NCBI GenBank assembly: GCA_039090855.1
Contig: CM077006.1
Span: 47,377,336-47,441,335, forward strand
Length of the DNA: 64,000 nucleotides
Source of the DNA: Macrothele yani
Taxonomy: Eukaryota > Arthropoda > Arachnida > Araneae > Macrothelidae
Reading direction: 5' to 3'
Position numbers and translations under genes: made by a program
The notes under the pieces: model-generated
What the model was told of the DNA's origin: nothing
The model's database searches: none
What the model saw: only the letters and a program-made list of their open reading frames with translations
In this document: positions 30,615 through 41,026 of the stretch, piece after piece
Layout: each line of letters opens with the position of its first letter
How positions within the stretch are numbered: the stretch's first letter is position 1

Positions 30615-31831
30615 CAAGGGTTGTATCGAAAGTAATGCAAAAGTGGGCATAACTTTATTAACTGACAAAGGTCGTTCAAATTGCAAATGTTGGGAGAGTA
30701 ACTCTTTCTCTAGATCGTTGAACCCAACTCTCGAACCCTCTTTGAAAAAATTTAGGTGTGGACTGTTATACCCACTTCTTCACAGCCACTTTCACCTCGT
30801 CCGTGTCATCAAATCGTTGTACCCGGATATTGTTCTTCATTGGACCGAACACGTGCAAGTCAGACAATGCCATCTGGGCTATACACGGTGGAGGGAGGTG
30901 GGGACCACCGACCAGTCTAATCGCCTGATTTGTTACCAAAGATGTGTGCGGTCTCACACTGTCATGGTGAATTTGGATCCTTTACATATTCTTGTTCGGT
31001 CTCTTCCTCCTTATGGCTTCTCTAAGCTTCTTGAGTGTCTCAATGTACCGCTCGCAGGTCACGGTACAGACACGTTCCAGCAGAAAATCAAGGAGAATGA
31101 CACCCCTGTCATCCCAATGATCGCTGGCTCTTCGACTTCTTAGGCCTTGGTGAAGAGGTGTGACGCCATTCCATGGATTGATTCTTCGTTTCCGGATCGT
31201 AAAGATACGCCCGCGTTTCACCCCCTGTCACCAGATCAAAGAAAAAAAAATTGTCTTCATTGGCTTCAAACACTTCCAGCAGATCAGAGCAGACTTCCAC
31301 CCTTCTCTTCAAATCGAGTGCCAACTTCTGAGGTACCCACTTTGCACACACTTTCCAATACCCTAAGTCCTCCACCATCTTCTGTATGGCATTGTGACCA
31401 CAGACCAGTTGTGCAACAAGCTCACAGACTGTGACTCGTTTCTCCGCGCGAATGAATTGATCCACTCGCTAACGATTCGTGTCAGTGGTCGCAGATGATG
31501 GTCACCCACTGCGTGGTTTGTCTTCAGTGCTGGTTTCCCCTTCTTTAAACTTCATCCATCTATGCACATTTCTCTTGTGAATGGTGTCATCTCCGTAAAG
31601 ATTCTGTAGCCTTCTGTGGATGTCGGATAGCCTGCACTCTTCCTTCGTCAAGAACTCAATGACGGCACGTTGTTTCTGCTTGGAATCCATTATTTACCTG
31701 CAATGAAGAAGAAGGGTTACTATAGAGAAAGAGTTACCTACCAAATCTTACAACATGTGCAATTTGAACGACCTCTGTCAGTTAATAAAAAAGTTATCCC
31801 CACTTTTGCATTACTTTTGCTACAACCCTCG
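30615..31831 (-). mobile_element. mariner element 4 (family with ~80-bp inverted repeats)
   Basis: The ends read CAAGGGTTGTATCGAAAGTA at the left and CGAGGGTTGTAGCAAAAGTA inverted at the right. Similarity continues for about 80 bp (CAAAAGTGGGCATAACTTT, GGTCGTTCAAATTGCA). TA flanks at 30613-30614 and 31832-31833. A plus-strand copy of the same family lies at 55495-56783. Confidence 0.9.
30766..31690 (-). pseudogene. mariner transposase of element 4
   Basis: Start MDSKQKQRAVIEFLTKEECR at 31690; HTH domain DIHRRLQNLYGDDTIHKRN and MKFKEGETSTEDKPRSG; then QLVCGHNAIQKMVEDLGYWK. The first catalytic block has decayed to VTGGETRAYLYDPE (TGDEKW in the sister copy at 56090). The second motif is decayed in the visible frames around 30960. 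Near the C-terminus comes LSDLHVFGPMKNNIRVQRF. Several frameshifts. About 307 codons, somewhat short of a complete mariner protein. Confidence 0.88.
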
Positions 31832-31833
31832 TA

Positions 31834-33456
31834 TTTTTATTTTTAGCAAGTATTTTTTATTTTCAACAAATATTTTTCCATTTTTAGAAAGTATTTCATT
31901 TTCGACAAATATTTTTCAATTTTTAGCAAATATATTTGAAATTATTAGCATACAAAAATAAATAGATTTGTTTTTAGTACCTAAAAATCTGTTCTCTGAT
32001 TATGTCTTATTGTTTAAAAAAAATTATGTTACGCAGCTAGCTGTTCAACTTTCTTTGGTTTTCTTCTGCCCTTTCATACGGGGTTTCATTGACATCGATC
32101 CTTCCATATAGGGTCCCTCCGTGGATAATAGGGGTCACCCGAAATCGAAACGGCGGCCCTATATAGTGCCTGGAGAAAATGGCATTACTGAACGGAATAA
32201 GTCACAAGCATCACCGGAGTCGCTAGTTCCTTTTTCCTGTTCGAGAAAAGTAAGTAGTCAGACCTGAACAGGAAGAATCTCATGAATGTACGGAAGCAAG
32301 AAGACAAGGGTTACGTCCGTATCTATACTTGCAACGGAACTAACAAAAAGAAAAAATACGCAGTGTTTGGAAGAAATATTCAACACGACTAAATGTACCC
32401 GCTGAAAGATATATTCACGACTGACTTTTGCCCGCGACTTCGTACGCGTGGAACACTGAACATTATCTATTATCGGAACATACTTTCTCAGAATATATTA
32501 TATGTAGTTACAATGCTTCCACATATACCACATTTTCAGTTGGTAGTAATTAAAATGAATTGATTTTTCGAGCTTCCGGATTTGGATAAACCAACATATA
32601 CGTAATTAGCCATGAGGGAAATATTCCTGTCTTAAATCTAGTCCCACGTATTTGAACGCGCTTGCTCCTGGAATTTGTTGATAGTTATGGCGAAGAAAAC
32701 ATTTACGGAAAATTTCAGTCCTTTGAAAGCAAAAGGCAAGTCTGTAGTAGGCGTCATCGGGATACGGGGTATGTGTGCCATCTGTCGAGCAATGTGAACA
32801 TTGGTATGTCCTAAACGATTTTCCCTTTCAACAGAGTTCTCCCTAAGAAAATGTACCACTAAGAAAACAAAATTAATCAGCTTTATAACTATGTACACTA
32901 AATAAGCAATTATAATTAACCTATACCACTTACAACTAAAACATTGCCTACTTCGGGGAATGAGGCACTCTGCAGTTTTAAGTACCACCAACCATTTTAG
33001 TTCTTAAATGGTAATCGAAATATTTACATTAAATTTCATAATGAAAACCTGACAAATCAAGATTATAATCGAACCTATGATTTTCTACTAAGTAAACAAA
33101 TAAAACAGTAGCAATATTCGTGCCTAGTAACAATTTATTACTTAAGCATACGAACGCTCAAATAATAATAATAACCTACTCAAAATTCACTTAAAATTTA
33201 GACCTCAGCAATTAAGGAAGCAATATCACTGCGTACGTCTGCACTACGTGCTGGTTCGCTTGGCTGTACCGGCGCGACATGGTATTCTACTGGTCTCGAA
33301 GTGGGCTTCTCTTCCTCTTTTAAGCATACTAGACGAAACCCGTCGGAAACGACGGGTTTTTTTTTTAACACTCATATGAAACAACAAATGTAAACTACAG
33401 TATTTCAAATTCATTCAACAACCACTTCAGTAAAGACTATTGTCCAGGTTCGTAAT
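31834..33456. other. No recognisable gene; low-complexity repeat and a GNRA-loop hairpin
   Basis: Bases 31845-31960 are a degenerate A/T repeat around AAATATTTTT. At 33336-33359 lies a perfect 10-bp hairpin with a GAAA loop, followed by a T run to 33366 (see findings). A 117-codon minus frame (32638-32991) has no recognisable domain. Confidence 0.4.
33336..33366 (+). other. Hairpin with GAAA tetraloop followed by T run
   Basis: AAACCCGTCG pairs perfectly with CGACGGGTTT around GAAA, followed by a continuous T run. It has the form of an intrinsic terminator or the 3' end of a small polymerase III transcript. No associated RNA gene was recognised. Confidence 0.5.
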
Positions 33457-33532
33457 TTTATTTTTTATTTTTTTTGACTGAAGGTTTAACGACCACCGTG
33501 AGCAACTCAATGGGCTATAAGCAGTCGCCCGT
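33457..33532 (-). repeat. SINE family A, strongly truncated
   Basis: Only the 3' tail remains: T tract, GAAGGTTTAACGACCACCG, AGCAACTCAATGGGCTAT, GCAGTCGCCCG. Possible target duplication CGTAATTTT (33451) and CGTAATATT (33530). Confidence 0.8.
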
Positions 33533-34600
33533 AATATTTTCACTAACAATGGTCAACGAAATCTTTATTTACATCTTTACACAATGGGAAACTTCTTACC
33601 TACGTGAATAAACTGGATCGAATTAATATTAAGTTGTATAAAATACATCACACAGTCCAACGGCATAACGCAATCAGGTCTTTGAGTGTTCGCTGTTTCG
33701 ATGAGAAGAACTTTGATACAAATGCCTGCTCGCGTTGCTTTGCGCAACAGTTCGCTCAGAAAAGAGAAGATTTTGGAATACCTCAGTCCCTGCATGCTCC
33801 CGCCTTCAACAGCACGTGATTCAACCGCAGGCGATCGAATGTCAGCCGCACGCTTCTTCCGTGGACTTTACATGGGAACTTTGCCGCCTCACAACGCCCG
33901 AATCGTTTCCCCAATCTCATTTTTCTCTTCGACTGGCACATCTACATGGTAAGACCTTTATTTTGATACCTCAACCATATCTTTACGTTCAGCCGTTCTC
34001 TCAAAATAGGACACAGTAAAAAGCCTTATAGAATTAATAAATAGATTTTAAATTGTGATGTAGTTTTTAATAATAAGTATCTTAGTTTTGAGTCTTCAGA
34101 GTTAAATGATTAAAATTAGTGTTTTCAGCGAAATGTAAGTTTAATAAAATAGTAAACAGTACGTTAGGTTACTGAAACTCTCCTCAGATGAATCCCACCT
34201 TCAAATAATGTAGATGTCAACACTGCTAGTGAGATACGTGGACTTTTTCTGATCCACGATATCCTTATGAGCATTACATGATACTTTTAAGTAGTATTGT
34301 GTTTAATGATATGAACTTCTTGAGTAACTTGATATCAAAATTACGATGCATCAGAGATGTTCATATCCATGACACTGATTTCGTTTGGGGTGCATATATA
34401 AGCACGTTTATTCGTTAGTGTTTTTACTGAATGTTATACACCAGAAGACATAGCTGAACTTTCTGAAATGAAAACCCATTTCTAAATGCAACTGTTAATA
34501 AAACAAGTGTACGAGTAACCTTCCAATGCCTCACTACACACACACAAAATTTCTAAAAGTTCATTTAAAGATAATTTTTTTTACATACTATCACTTTCCC
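33533..34600. other. No recognisable gene
   Basis: Overlapping short frames at 33604-34019 lack any recognisable domain. The region precedes a Penelope-like RT and may include its missing N-terminal part in decayed form. Confidence 0.3.
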
Positions 34601-34609
34601 CAAAATCCA

Positions 34610-35886
34610 GATAAACGGCGCTCCGATGGGATCATCCCGCCGTCCTTGCGAAAGCAATACTTCGTCCAATTGAGCAATATATATTCACCATCACCACCCC
34701 AAGACCTACCACCTTGCTAAGAGATATGTGGACGATGTATTTCTTCATATGGTCTCGCAAAAAGGAGACCGTTCCGCTTTTTCTAGTAGATAAAATCAAT
34801 GATATTCACCCTACATTCAATTTCACTATGGAGCTCGAACACAATGGCGCCTTGCCTTATTTGGATGTTTTACTGAGTAAATTACCTGAAAATCGCCTTC
34901 GCACACAAGTCTATTTTAAATCCACATCTGTACCTAACCTGATGCTTAGTAACTCATTCTGCCCCGCTGACTACAAGACAGCTTTATTCCGTTCTCGAAT
35001 CCGAAGAGCCTTTGCAGTCTCCTCAGATGTTCCTTCTAGGCAATGCGAATTGAGAAACGTTATCGAGTTGGCCACTGAAGCAGAATACGTCCCGAACCTG
35101 GACATCGCTACACCGAGAAAATCTGAACCAGTCGTACTAACCTTTCTATGCCACAGCTACGCTACCTGGGCTCAATTCCCTATATACCAAATATGTTTCC
35201 TTATCAGCTCAAGAACGCGCTCAAGAAGATGAACCTCCGAGTTGGCTTCAGATCTCCGACATCTTTATATACCATGCTTAAGGGAAACACTGTGAAGTCC
35301 CCACCTTCCAATGAAGCAAGTGTTTATGCCATTCCTTTACTATATCCGGACGGCTCCACGCGATACTACATTGGAATGACTAAACGTTCATTTAGAATTA
35401 GAGTCAACGAAAATAAAAAAGGGGCAAAGAACGGCAAAGTAACCACTGCCCTATCCGGAGAATTCAAGTCCGCTGCTCCTATGTGGGATGACGTAAAGAA
35501 ATTAGGTTCCTACTCCACCCCAAAATCTACTGCCATTCGCGAAACTTTGGAGATCATGACCAACAGCGAGTCGTGCAATGATAGGGTCTCGCTGGAGTTG
35601 CCACAAATTTGGAACCAGTTCTTCAAATAGTGATTACCTAATGGGTTTCCTTCCATGATTTCGCGTGCTAAACGAGCATAACGCCTCGTGTCTTTGAATA
35701 CCTGATTACGTTCGCATCTCTTCGCCATTGTCAAGTCACCACGTTCAAATTATTGAACCGTTCTATTATTCAGTTCGCAGTCTGCCTTCCATGAAAAACC
35801 TATCTGGTTGATGTGCGAAAGCTTGGAAACTTTTATTTCTATTCTACGCCAAGAAATTTCGGATCACTAGTATAGTTATATTATTT
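34610..35886 (+). pseudogene. Penelope-like element, RT palm to GIY-YIG endonuclease
   Basis: Begins at the RT motif GAPMGSS (34616) and reaches the active site RYVDDVFLHM near 34722, each in a damaged frame. The next frame (34740-35140) gives INDIHPTFNFTMELEHNG and ALPYLDVLLSKL, the Penelope thumb/linker block. A shift near 35150 leads to the GIY-YIG endonuclease: VYAIPLLYP, RYYIGMTKRSFRIRVNENK and the C-terminal helix STAIRETLEIM, stop at 35630. The endonuclease nicks target DNA in this family. The 3' segment 35812-35886 matches 9950-10030. 5' truncated; frameshifted. Confidence 0.87.
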
Positions 35887-36950
35887 AAGGAATCAGCGTT
35901 ATTATAAATACCCATATCTACTTAAAACGCTCTAACCTACCATAAAAGACAAATTTTGAGATGCCAAAGTGAGCAAAATCACATCTAAAAACATTCAGTT
36001 CCTTACAGAAATCTGACGTCTATTTCATATGCTTTTGATCTGCTTGAATTAAAAATTTCACCCAGTCCTAGGTCAGGCAACATCCCCTATATATGAATAT
36101 TTATTAGCTTAAAAGCAGCCGTCCTAAGAACGGCTGCAGGCTAGTTTTTATAATAGTTTCCAAAAGCAGTGATATCGTGTTTAAACACACAAAAGGAAGA
36201 TATAAACAACTTTTTTTTTTTTTTTTGTTAAGTACACAGAAGTAAGCTGAAAACCCAAGAGATTCCACCAGTCTACTTGTTCGTTTAAAAATAGTTCTAA
36301 AATCAAATTTTTGTTGTTTTACATTTGTGATAACTCCCCCCCCAACCAATCGTACGAGTGTGTAAGCCAACGACGAATCTCCGGTGGCTACTAGTCAAGT
36401 GCAAGAGCCGATAGCATTGATTTATCGTCCATCGATACCATATCTTGTTAAAAAAAATAAATAAAAAAAAATGAAGTTTTTCGTTATCACTGGTTGATGA
36501 CAGACCCTTGTTTTCACAAACATGACGTTCAATCACTGAATCTGTGAACAGATAAGCTCACCCACTAAATCCAACCCAGTAAGCCTACAGCGAACATAAT
36601 TCCTACTCAACAACATGCTAAATCCGTAAACAAGCATTAGACAGGAATGAAATAAATGAATTAGACATGAATTTCCGGCACAACGCATGCCGACTAATCA
36701 TGAATGCAGTGCTTCGTTTTCGCGCCCAAAGCACGGTATACTAATTAATTGTATTTATAAGGAGAACAAAACAACATATGCTATAACACCATTCAATTGC
36801 ATTGAAAGAGGGCCCATAACGTTTTAAAGCTATTTCCTTGTTATTAGCTTGTTACTAAATAGTCACTAAACTCTATAGCACAATCCGTTTATAATGAGCC
36901 CGTATTTAACAAAATCCTAGATTTAATAAGCAAAAACAAGAACTTTTGTT
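35887..36950. other. No recognisable gene; 8-bp hairpin at 36115-36137
   Basis: GCAGCCGT pairs with ACGGCTGC around a 7-base loop at 36115-36137, followed about six bases later by a T5 run. The rest is AT-rich with short frames. Confidence 0.35.
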
Positions 36951-36995
36951 CGGAACAATTTCAATTCAAAGCTAATTTGAATTGAAATTGTTCCG
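36951..36995. repeat. Perfect 20-bp inverted repeat with 5-base spacer
   Basis: CGGAACAATTTCAATTCAAA at 36951-36970 and its exact inverse at 36976-36995, separated by GCTAA. It may be a collapsed MITE end pair or a small foldback. Confidence 0.85.
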
Positions 36996-37496
36996 TTTTA
37001 ACGAAGAAAGTTTAATTAAATACCAGGATTTAACGAGGTAGTGAAAAGCTGCTGCGCACCATCCTGGAATGGAGAAATGGAAATGGTGGCATGCAGGACG
37101 ATACTGCAACAGCGCAATGGAATCTTTGTGTGCTAGTGGAAAAAAGTTGATAGAAAAGCAGTGGGAAAGGAGTACATCAAATGCTAAGCAAGCTTGTTGT
37201 GCAAGAGAGACTGCCACCCACTCTAATAAGGAGCTGTTCCTTAAGGGCATCGCGTCAGCAGAGCTGAAAACACGCGCCCTACTCCCAGGCATAATGGAAT
37301 GGCTGACGGGCTTCAGCGGTTGAAAGTTCTACTGGAAAGACAACTAGCGAGCATGGTTTGCCGTACTGAGCGCAACCTCTAGCCTCAAACAAATCTAATT
37401 AATATCTTCTTTATTCTGCTTACATTATTTTTATTTTATATTACGGGAAATTTCAATTAGGAAGGGTGGGGGTATTTGACCCTTGTTTAGTAGAGC
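36996..37496. other. No recognisable gene
   Basis: Facing frames of 84 and 106 codons (36972-37323) on opposite strands show no recognisable domain. Confidence 0.35.
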
Positions 37497-37499
37497 TCA

Positions 37500-37768
37500 A
37501 TGGATTAAATTGAGCTTCACTCGGCTCCATTTCTTGTCGGTGGTTCACCAGTGGCTGGGTCTTCTACAAAGGAGCAATTAGGTAACTAGAACTTCAATTA
37601 GAAAATACCTCTTAGGTGTCATTTGAAATCGTATGTTGACCACGGCAAATGGTCATATGAAGGCTGTGTATCCCAAGTGCTCCTTTGTAGAAGACTCAGC
37701 CCCTGGTGAAAAGGAAACCAACAAGGAATGGGGCAGAGTAAAACTCAGCCAACCCCACTGAGCTCTAC
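37500..37768. mobile_element. PIF/Harbinger-like MITE
   Basis: Inverted arms of about 95 bp start GTAGAGCTCAATGG at the left and GTAGAGCTCAGTGG inverted at the right, and continue to CTTCTACAAAGGAGCA in both. The flanks carry TTA (37497-37499 and 37769-37771), the 3-bp target duplication of PIF/Harbinger elements. 269 bp, no coding capacity. Confidence 0.8.
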
Positions 37769-37771
37769 TTA

Positions 37772-38996
37772 GTTTTTTCTGGTTAATGGGAATCGCAGGC
37801 GTTTATCTGCTGTGTTATTTCGATTGTCTCTTAATGAATTAATACACAAATGCACAGATACAGGAGCTACTGGTTTGGCGTTTTTCAAATCATGTTTTAA
37901 AGAACACAGTTCCGGACTGATCAGTTGTGCTTTCAAAATATCATTAAAAACGTGAGTGCAACGCAATTGTGTGCATTTATTCGCCCCACCCATTCATATG
38001 TACAATAGAAAATACTGTTTAATTATTAATAAAATCCATTTATTTGATTTCAAAACGCTGCGATCAAATATGCGAAATGGAAGAATCGTGACGTCACGTT
38101 TTCTTTTCGATGTTTATACACTGGTGTTAAAACACACCTGCATGAAGAATGGGACCGCTTTGAACGTGTGACGTAACATAACCCCGATCAACGACACTGG
38201 GGAGACTGGCAAACGTAATGCTGGCTATTCCGATACAATGGAGACCAACTGAACTAGCAGCGCCATCTATGAATGGGGGGGGTTAGCCTTGAGCTAGTTG
38301 CTATTGGAAAACATGAATGTTTGATTCAATTCATAGGCATAACCACTGAAAGGGTCGGGGAGATCAGGAACCCCCAGATTTTCAGAGTCTGAGATCCCCA
38401 ATGTATATGACCCCCCCCAGATTTTTCGGGAATATAATATAATGCACACTTTTTTATGATGTGAACCAACTAAATTTAATAATATAAGATTGTAACTTTT
38501 CGTAGAATGCAAACACGTGTATAATGTGGTGTACTTAATAAAATTATATCGTTTCCAAATAAGCAAAGTCGATTTTACAACTTTGAAATTACATTTTGTC
38601 CTATCTATCATAGTTTTACAGTTGTGTTCGCCAAATTCCATAATTCGCCAACAGAAGCGCCTATGTCGTGCTCGTTAGATCGTGCCTCAGCAACTGCTTT
38701 GCTTCCGCTTGTGTAGGGGAGGGGTTCCAAAACTATTTTATACAGTAAATAAATCCATCGCTCTTTCCACGTTAAGCAACGCACAGCAACCGAAAAAATG
38801 TTATTCGGCCGCCGTCGGGGAATCGATTCCCGAATCTCTCGATATCTAGCCGAGCGCGTTAGCCTTACACCACAGCGACCAACAATTCACGGTGCTGTGT
38901 GTGTTTCTTTTTCAGTCAGCATCTGACATAAATCCGTAAGATGGGCTCAGCTACTGAGACGTCTTGATCTGGTGGGCATTAACGGCCCTGGCTATA
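37772..38996. other. No gene; tRNA-like sequence at about 38809-38880 (minus)
   Basis: On the minus strand from 38880, GGTCGCT can pair with GGCGGCC at the far end. An A-box-like TGGTGTAAGGC and a B-box-like GGGAATCGATTCCCC lie between. The T-arm does not fold canonically, so this is probably a SINE head or tRNA pseudogene. Bases 38746-38776 are a third copy of the arm sequence of the foldback at 40448. Confidence 0.35.
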
Positions 38997-38998
38997 TA

Positions 38999-40405
38999 CA
39001 CTGCTGGAAAGTGAAAAAGAACGCCAAGAGCAGCTTGGCGGACGACCATGAAATTTACATATGTTAATTGGGTCGAGTTTCCGTAGGTGTGATGTTAATT
39101 TCGAGACCAACCGGTGAGCGCTTACGCCACAACACGGCATAATATGCAAATTATCGTCGGTGGTATTAAAGGAGTACGGCGAAGTGAATGTAATCAGTCG
39201 TCGGCTTACGGACACGTGCGAAGACCCTGAAGACGCTGCAATGCCTGGACATGGAAGACTTGTACGATTTTAGCAGTTATCGGACTTTGAATGAGGTCGT
39301 CTAGCCTGACTCCGCGAGTCCAGGTGGACGTATCGTCGTATTGCGGAGCGAATTGGACGGGAAGTATCGGTGGTGGTACGATGGTGGCGTAGATGGTCCG
39401 AGGAACGTTCCCCCACGAGAACACGTGGAACCGGGAGTCACAGACGGACTGATGAGCGGACCGATCGACGCATAAGAAGAGCGGCGTTGTCAAGCAGAAC
39501 ATCCACTGCGACGCAAATCCGAGCTGCCGTTGCACCTGAAATGACTGTGCGAACAATCCGCAACCGTCTACTGAATGCAGGACTACGTGCACCTCTGACT
39601 CCAGCCCACCGTCAGGAACGGCTGCAGTGGTGTCGCCGACGTCTGCACTGGAGAACGCAATGGCGACCTGTCGTGTTCAGCGATTAAAGCAGATTCTGCT
39701 TGGGAGCTTCCGATGGCCGTATGCGTGTTCGCAGACGCACAGGGGAGCGTCTCCACCCTTCTTGCATCCGCCAGCGACACACAGGGCCTACAGCTGCTCT
39801 CCTGGTGTGGGGATCGATCAGCTATCACTCCCGTACACAACTAGTGTTTGTACCGGGTACGTTAAACAGCACCTCCTACATCAACATCATCATTCAGCCC
39901 GTTGTTGTGCCATTTGTAAGGTCGGTCCATCGTGGTGTTTTCCAGCAAGATAACGCACGCCCACACACGGCACGTGCAACACAAAATGCACTTCAGGGTG
40001 TGAGACAACGTTCATGGCCTACACGTTCACCGGAATTGTCCCCCATTGAGCACGTGTGTGATTTTATGGGACAACGACTTATCTGGTCTCCACGGCCAGC
40101 CACGACCATCCCGATTTACGCGTCCAGGTTGAGGATGCTAGGAACTCAATACCCCAAACTTACATCCAACATCTGTACGACAGACTCCATGCCAGAATTG
40201 CACAGTGTGACGCAGTTCATGGCGGTTCAACCTCGTACAAACCATGTTACATGGAAATGTTATTTTTCAGTTTACCAGCAAATACAGCTGTATTTTGCCA
40301 TAATGTTTTGAGCACGTTATCCTCTGTATTCCGTTATTATGCTGTATAAATTTCGTTGGTATCAGACGTCTCCTTCTTGGTGTTCTTTTTCACTTTCCGC
40401 CAGTG
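38999..40405 (+). mobile_element. Tc1-like element 3
   Basis: Ends CACTGCTGGAAAGTGAAAAA and, inverted at the right, CACTGGCGGAAAGTGAAAAA, with similarity extending past AGAACGCCAAGA. TA flanks at 38997-38998 and 40406-40407. 1407 bp. Confidence 0.9.
39190..40311 (+). pseudogene. Tc1-family transposase (DD34E), nearly intact
   Basis: Most of the protein lies in one frame. QLSDFE and WTYRRIAERIG form the first helix-turn-helix, and VVVRWWRRWSEE follows; stops at 39268, 39289 and 39307 hit this N-terminal part. Then come TPAHRQERLQWCRRRLHW and the first acid VVFSD followed by a TAA (39685-39687) where DESRF has glutamate. The same frame resumes with CLGASDGRMRVRRR, VWGSISYHSR, GVFQQDNARPHTAR (second acid) and SPELSPIEHVCDFM (third acid, glutamate). 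All three acidic residues survive. It needs the fewest changes of any transposase here, but no start codon frame is open end to end. Confidence 0.9.
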
Positions 40406-40447
40406 TATAAGTATACCAATGATCCAAAGGGCGAGATCCGAGGTGAA

Positions 40448-40563
40448 AATCATCTAAATACGTGACTTCAGTTGAGTAAATAAATCCATCGCTCTTTCCA
40501 CTGTTTAACGTGGAAAGAGCGATGGATTTATTTACTCAACTGACGCCACGTATTTAGATGATT
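40448..40563. repeat. 54-bp near-perfect foldback with 8-base loop
   Basis: Left arm 40448-40501 (starts AATCATCTAAATACGTG, ends GCTCTTTCCAC) and right arm 40510-40563 are inverted copies differing at two positions. The loop is TGTTTAAC. The inner 27 bases of the arms also occur once at about 38746-38773, on the other side of Tc1-like element 3. Confidence 0.92.
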
Positions 40564-41026
40564 ATATATATATATGAAAGTGATAGATGCAAAAGCTTTT
40601 GCTAAATTACTTATTTTTCCGCACCTTTGAGGACGGTTATGTAAAATAAAATTATTGGGGGGGGAAGGAATTATACTTGCATCTATGGCTTTGCAGAAAC
40701 CCATTTTCAACTAGGTCTTTGTGGAAGTAAGAAAATGCACAGTTTTGCTGTTTCTTGATAAAGCCAAGGCTCGACATTCTAGACACTTTCTGCATTCTGG
40801 TTTTGTTATTTATTATTTTTTCTCTTGCCTGTTGGGTTTTGTGTTTTAATTTGTATTTTTTATCATAGTTAAAAAACGTTTTCAGTCTCTGCTTTGTAGT
40901 TTGTTCTGAAAATTCGTCACTGCTGCGTTGCGCGTCATGATCTTCAGAATGTAAGTTCAAAAAAATATTTATTTTTAAATTTTTTCTTTACCTCGGCTTT
41001 TATTTTATATATATATATATATATGG
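40564..41026. other. No recognisable gene
   Basis: AT-rich, with (TA)n tracts near 40563 and 41006. A 102-codon minus frame (40652-40960) has no recognisable domain. Confidence 0.35.

Noticed and set aside
32638..32991. 117-codon minus frame with a hydrophobic stretch
   Set aside because: Hydrophobic residues follow from AT-rich codons; no signal or family match.
33336..33366. Bacterial contamination inferred from a terminator-like hairpin
   Set aside because: Flanks are AT-rich repeat DNA of the same type as the rest, with a family A SINE about 90 bases away.
38809..38880. Intact tRNA gene on the minus strand
   Set aside because: Acceptor ends pair, but the T-arm and D-arm do not fold canonically; kept only as tRNA-like.
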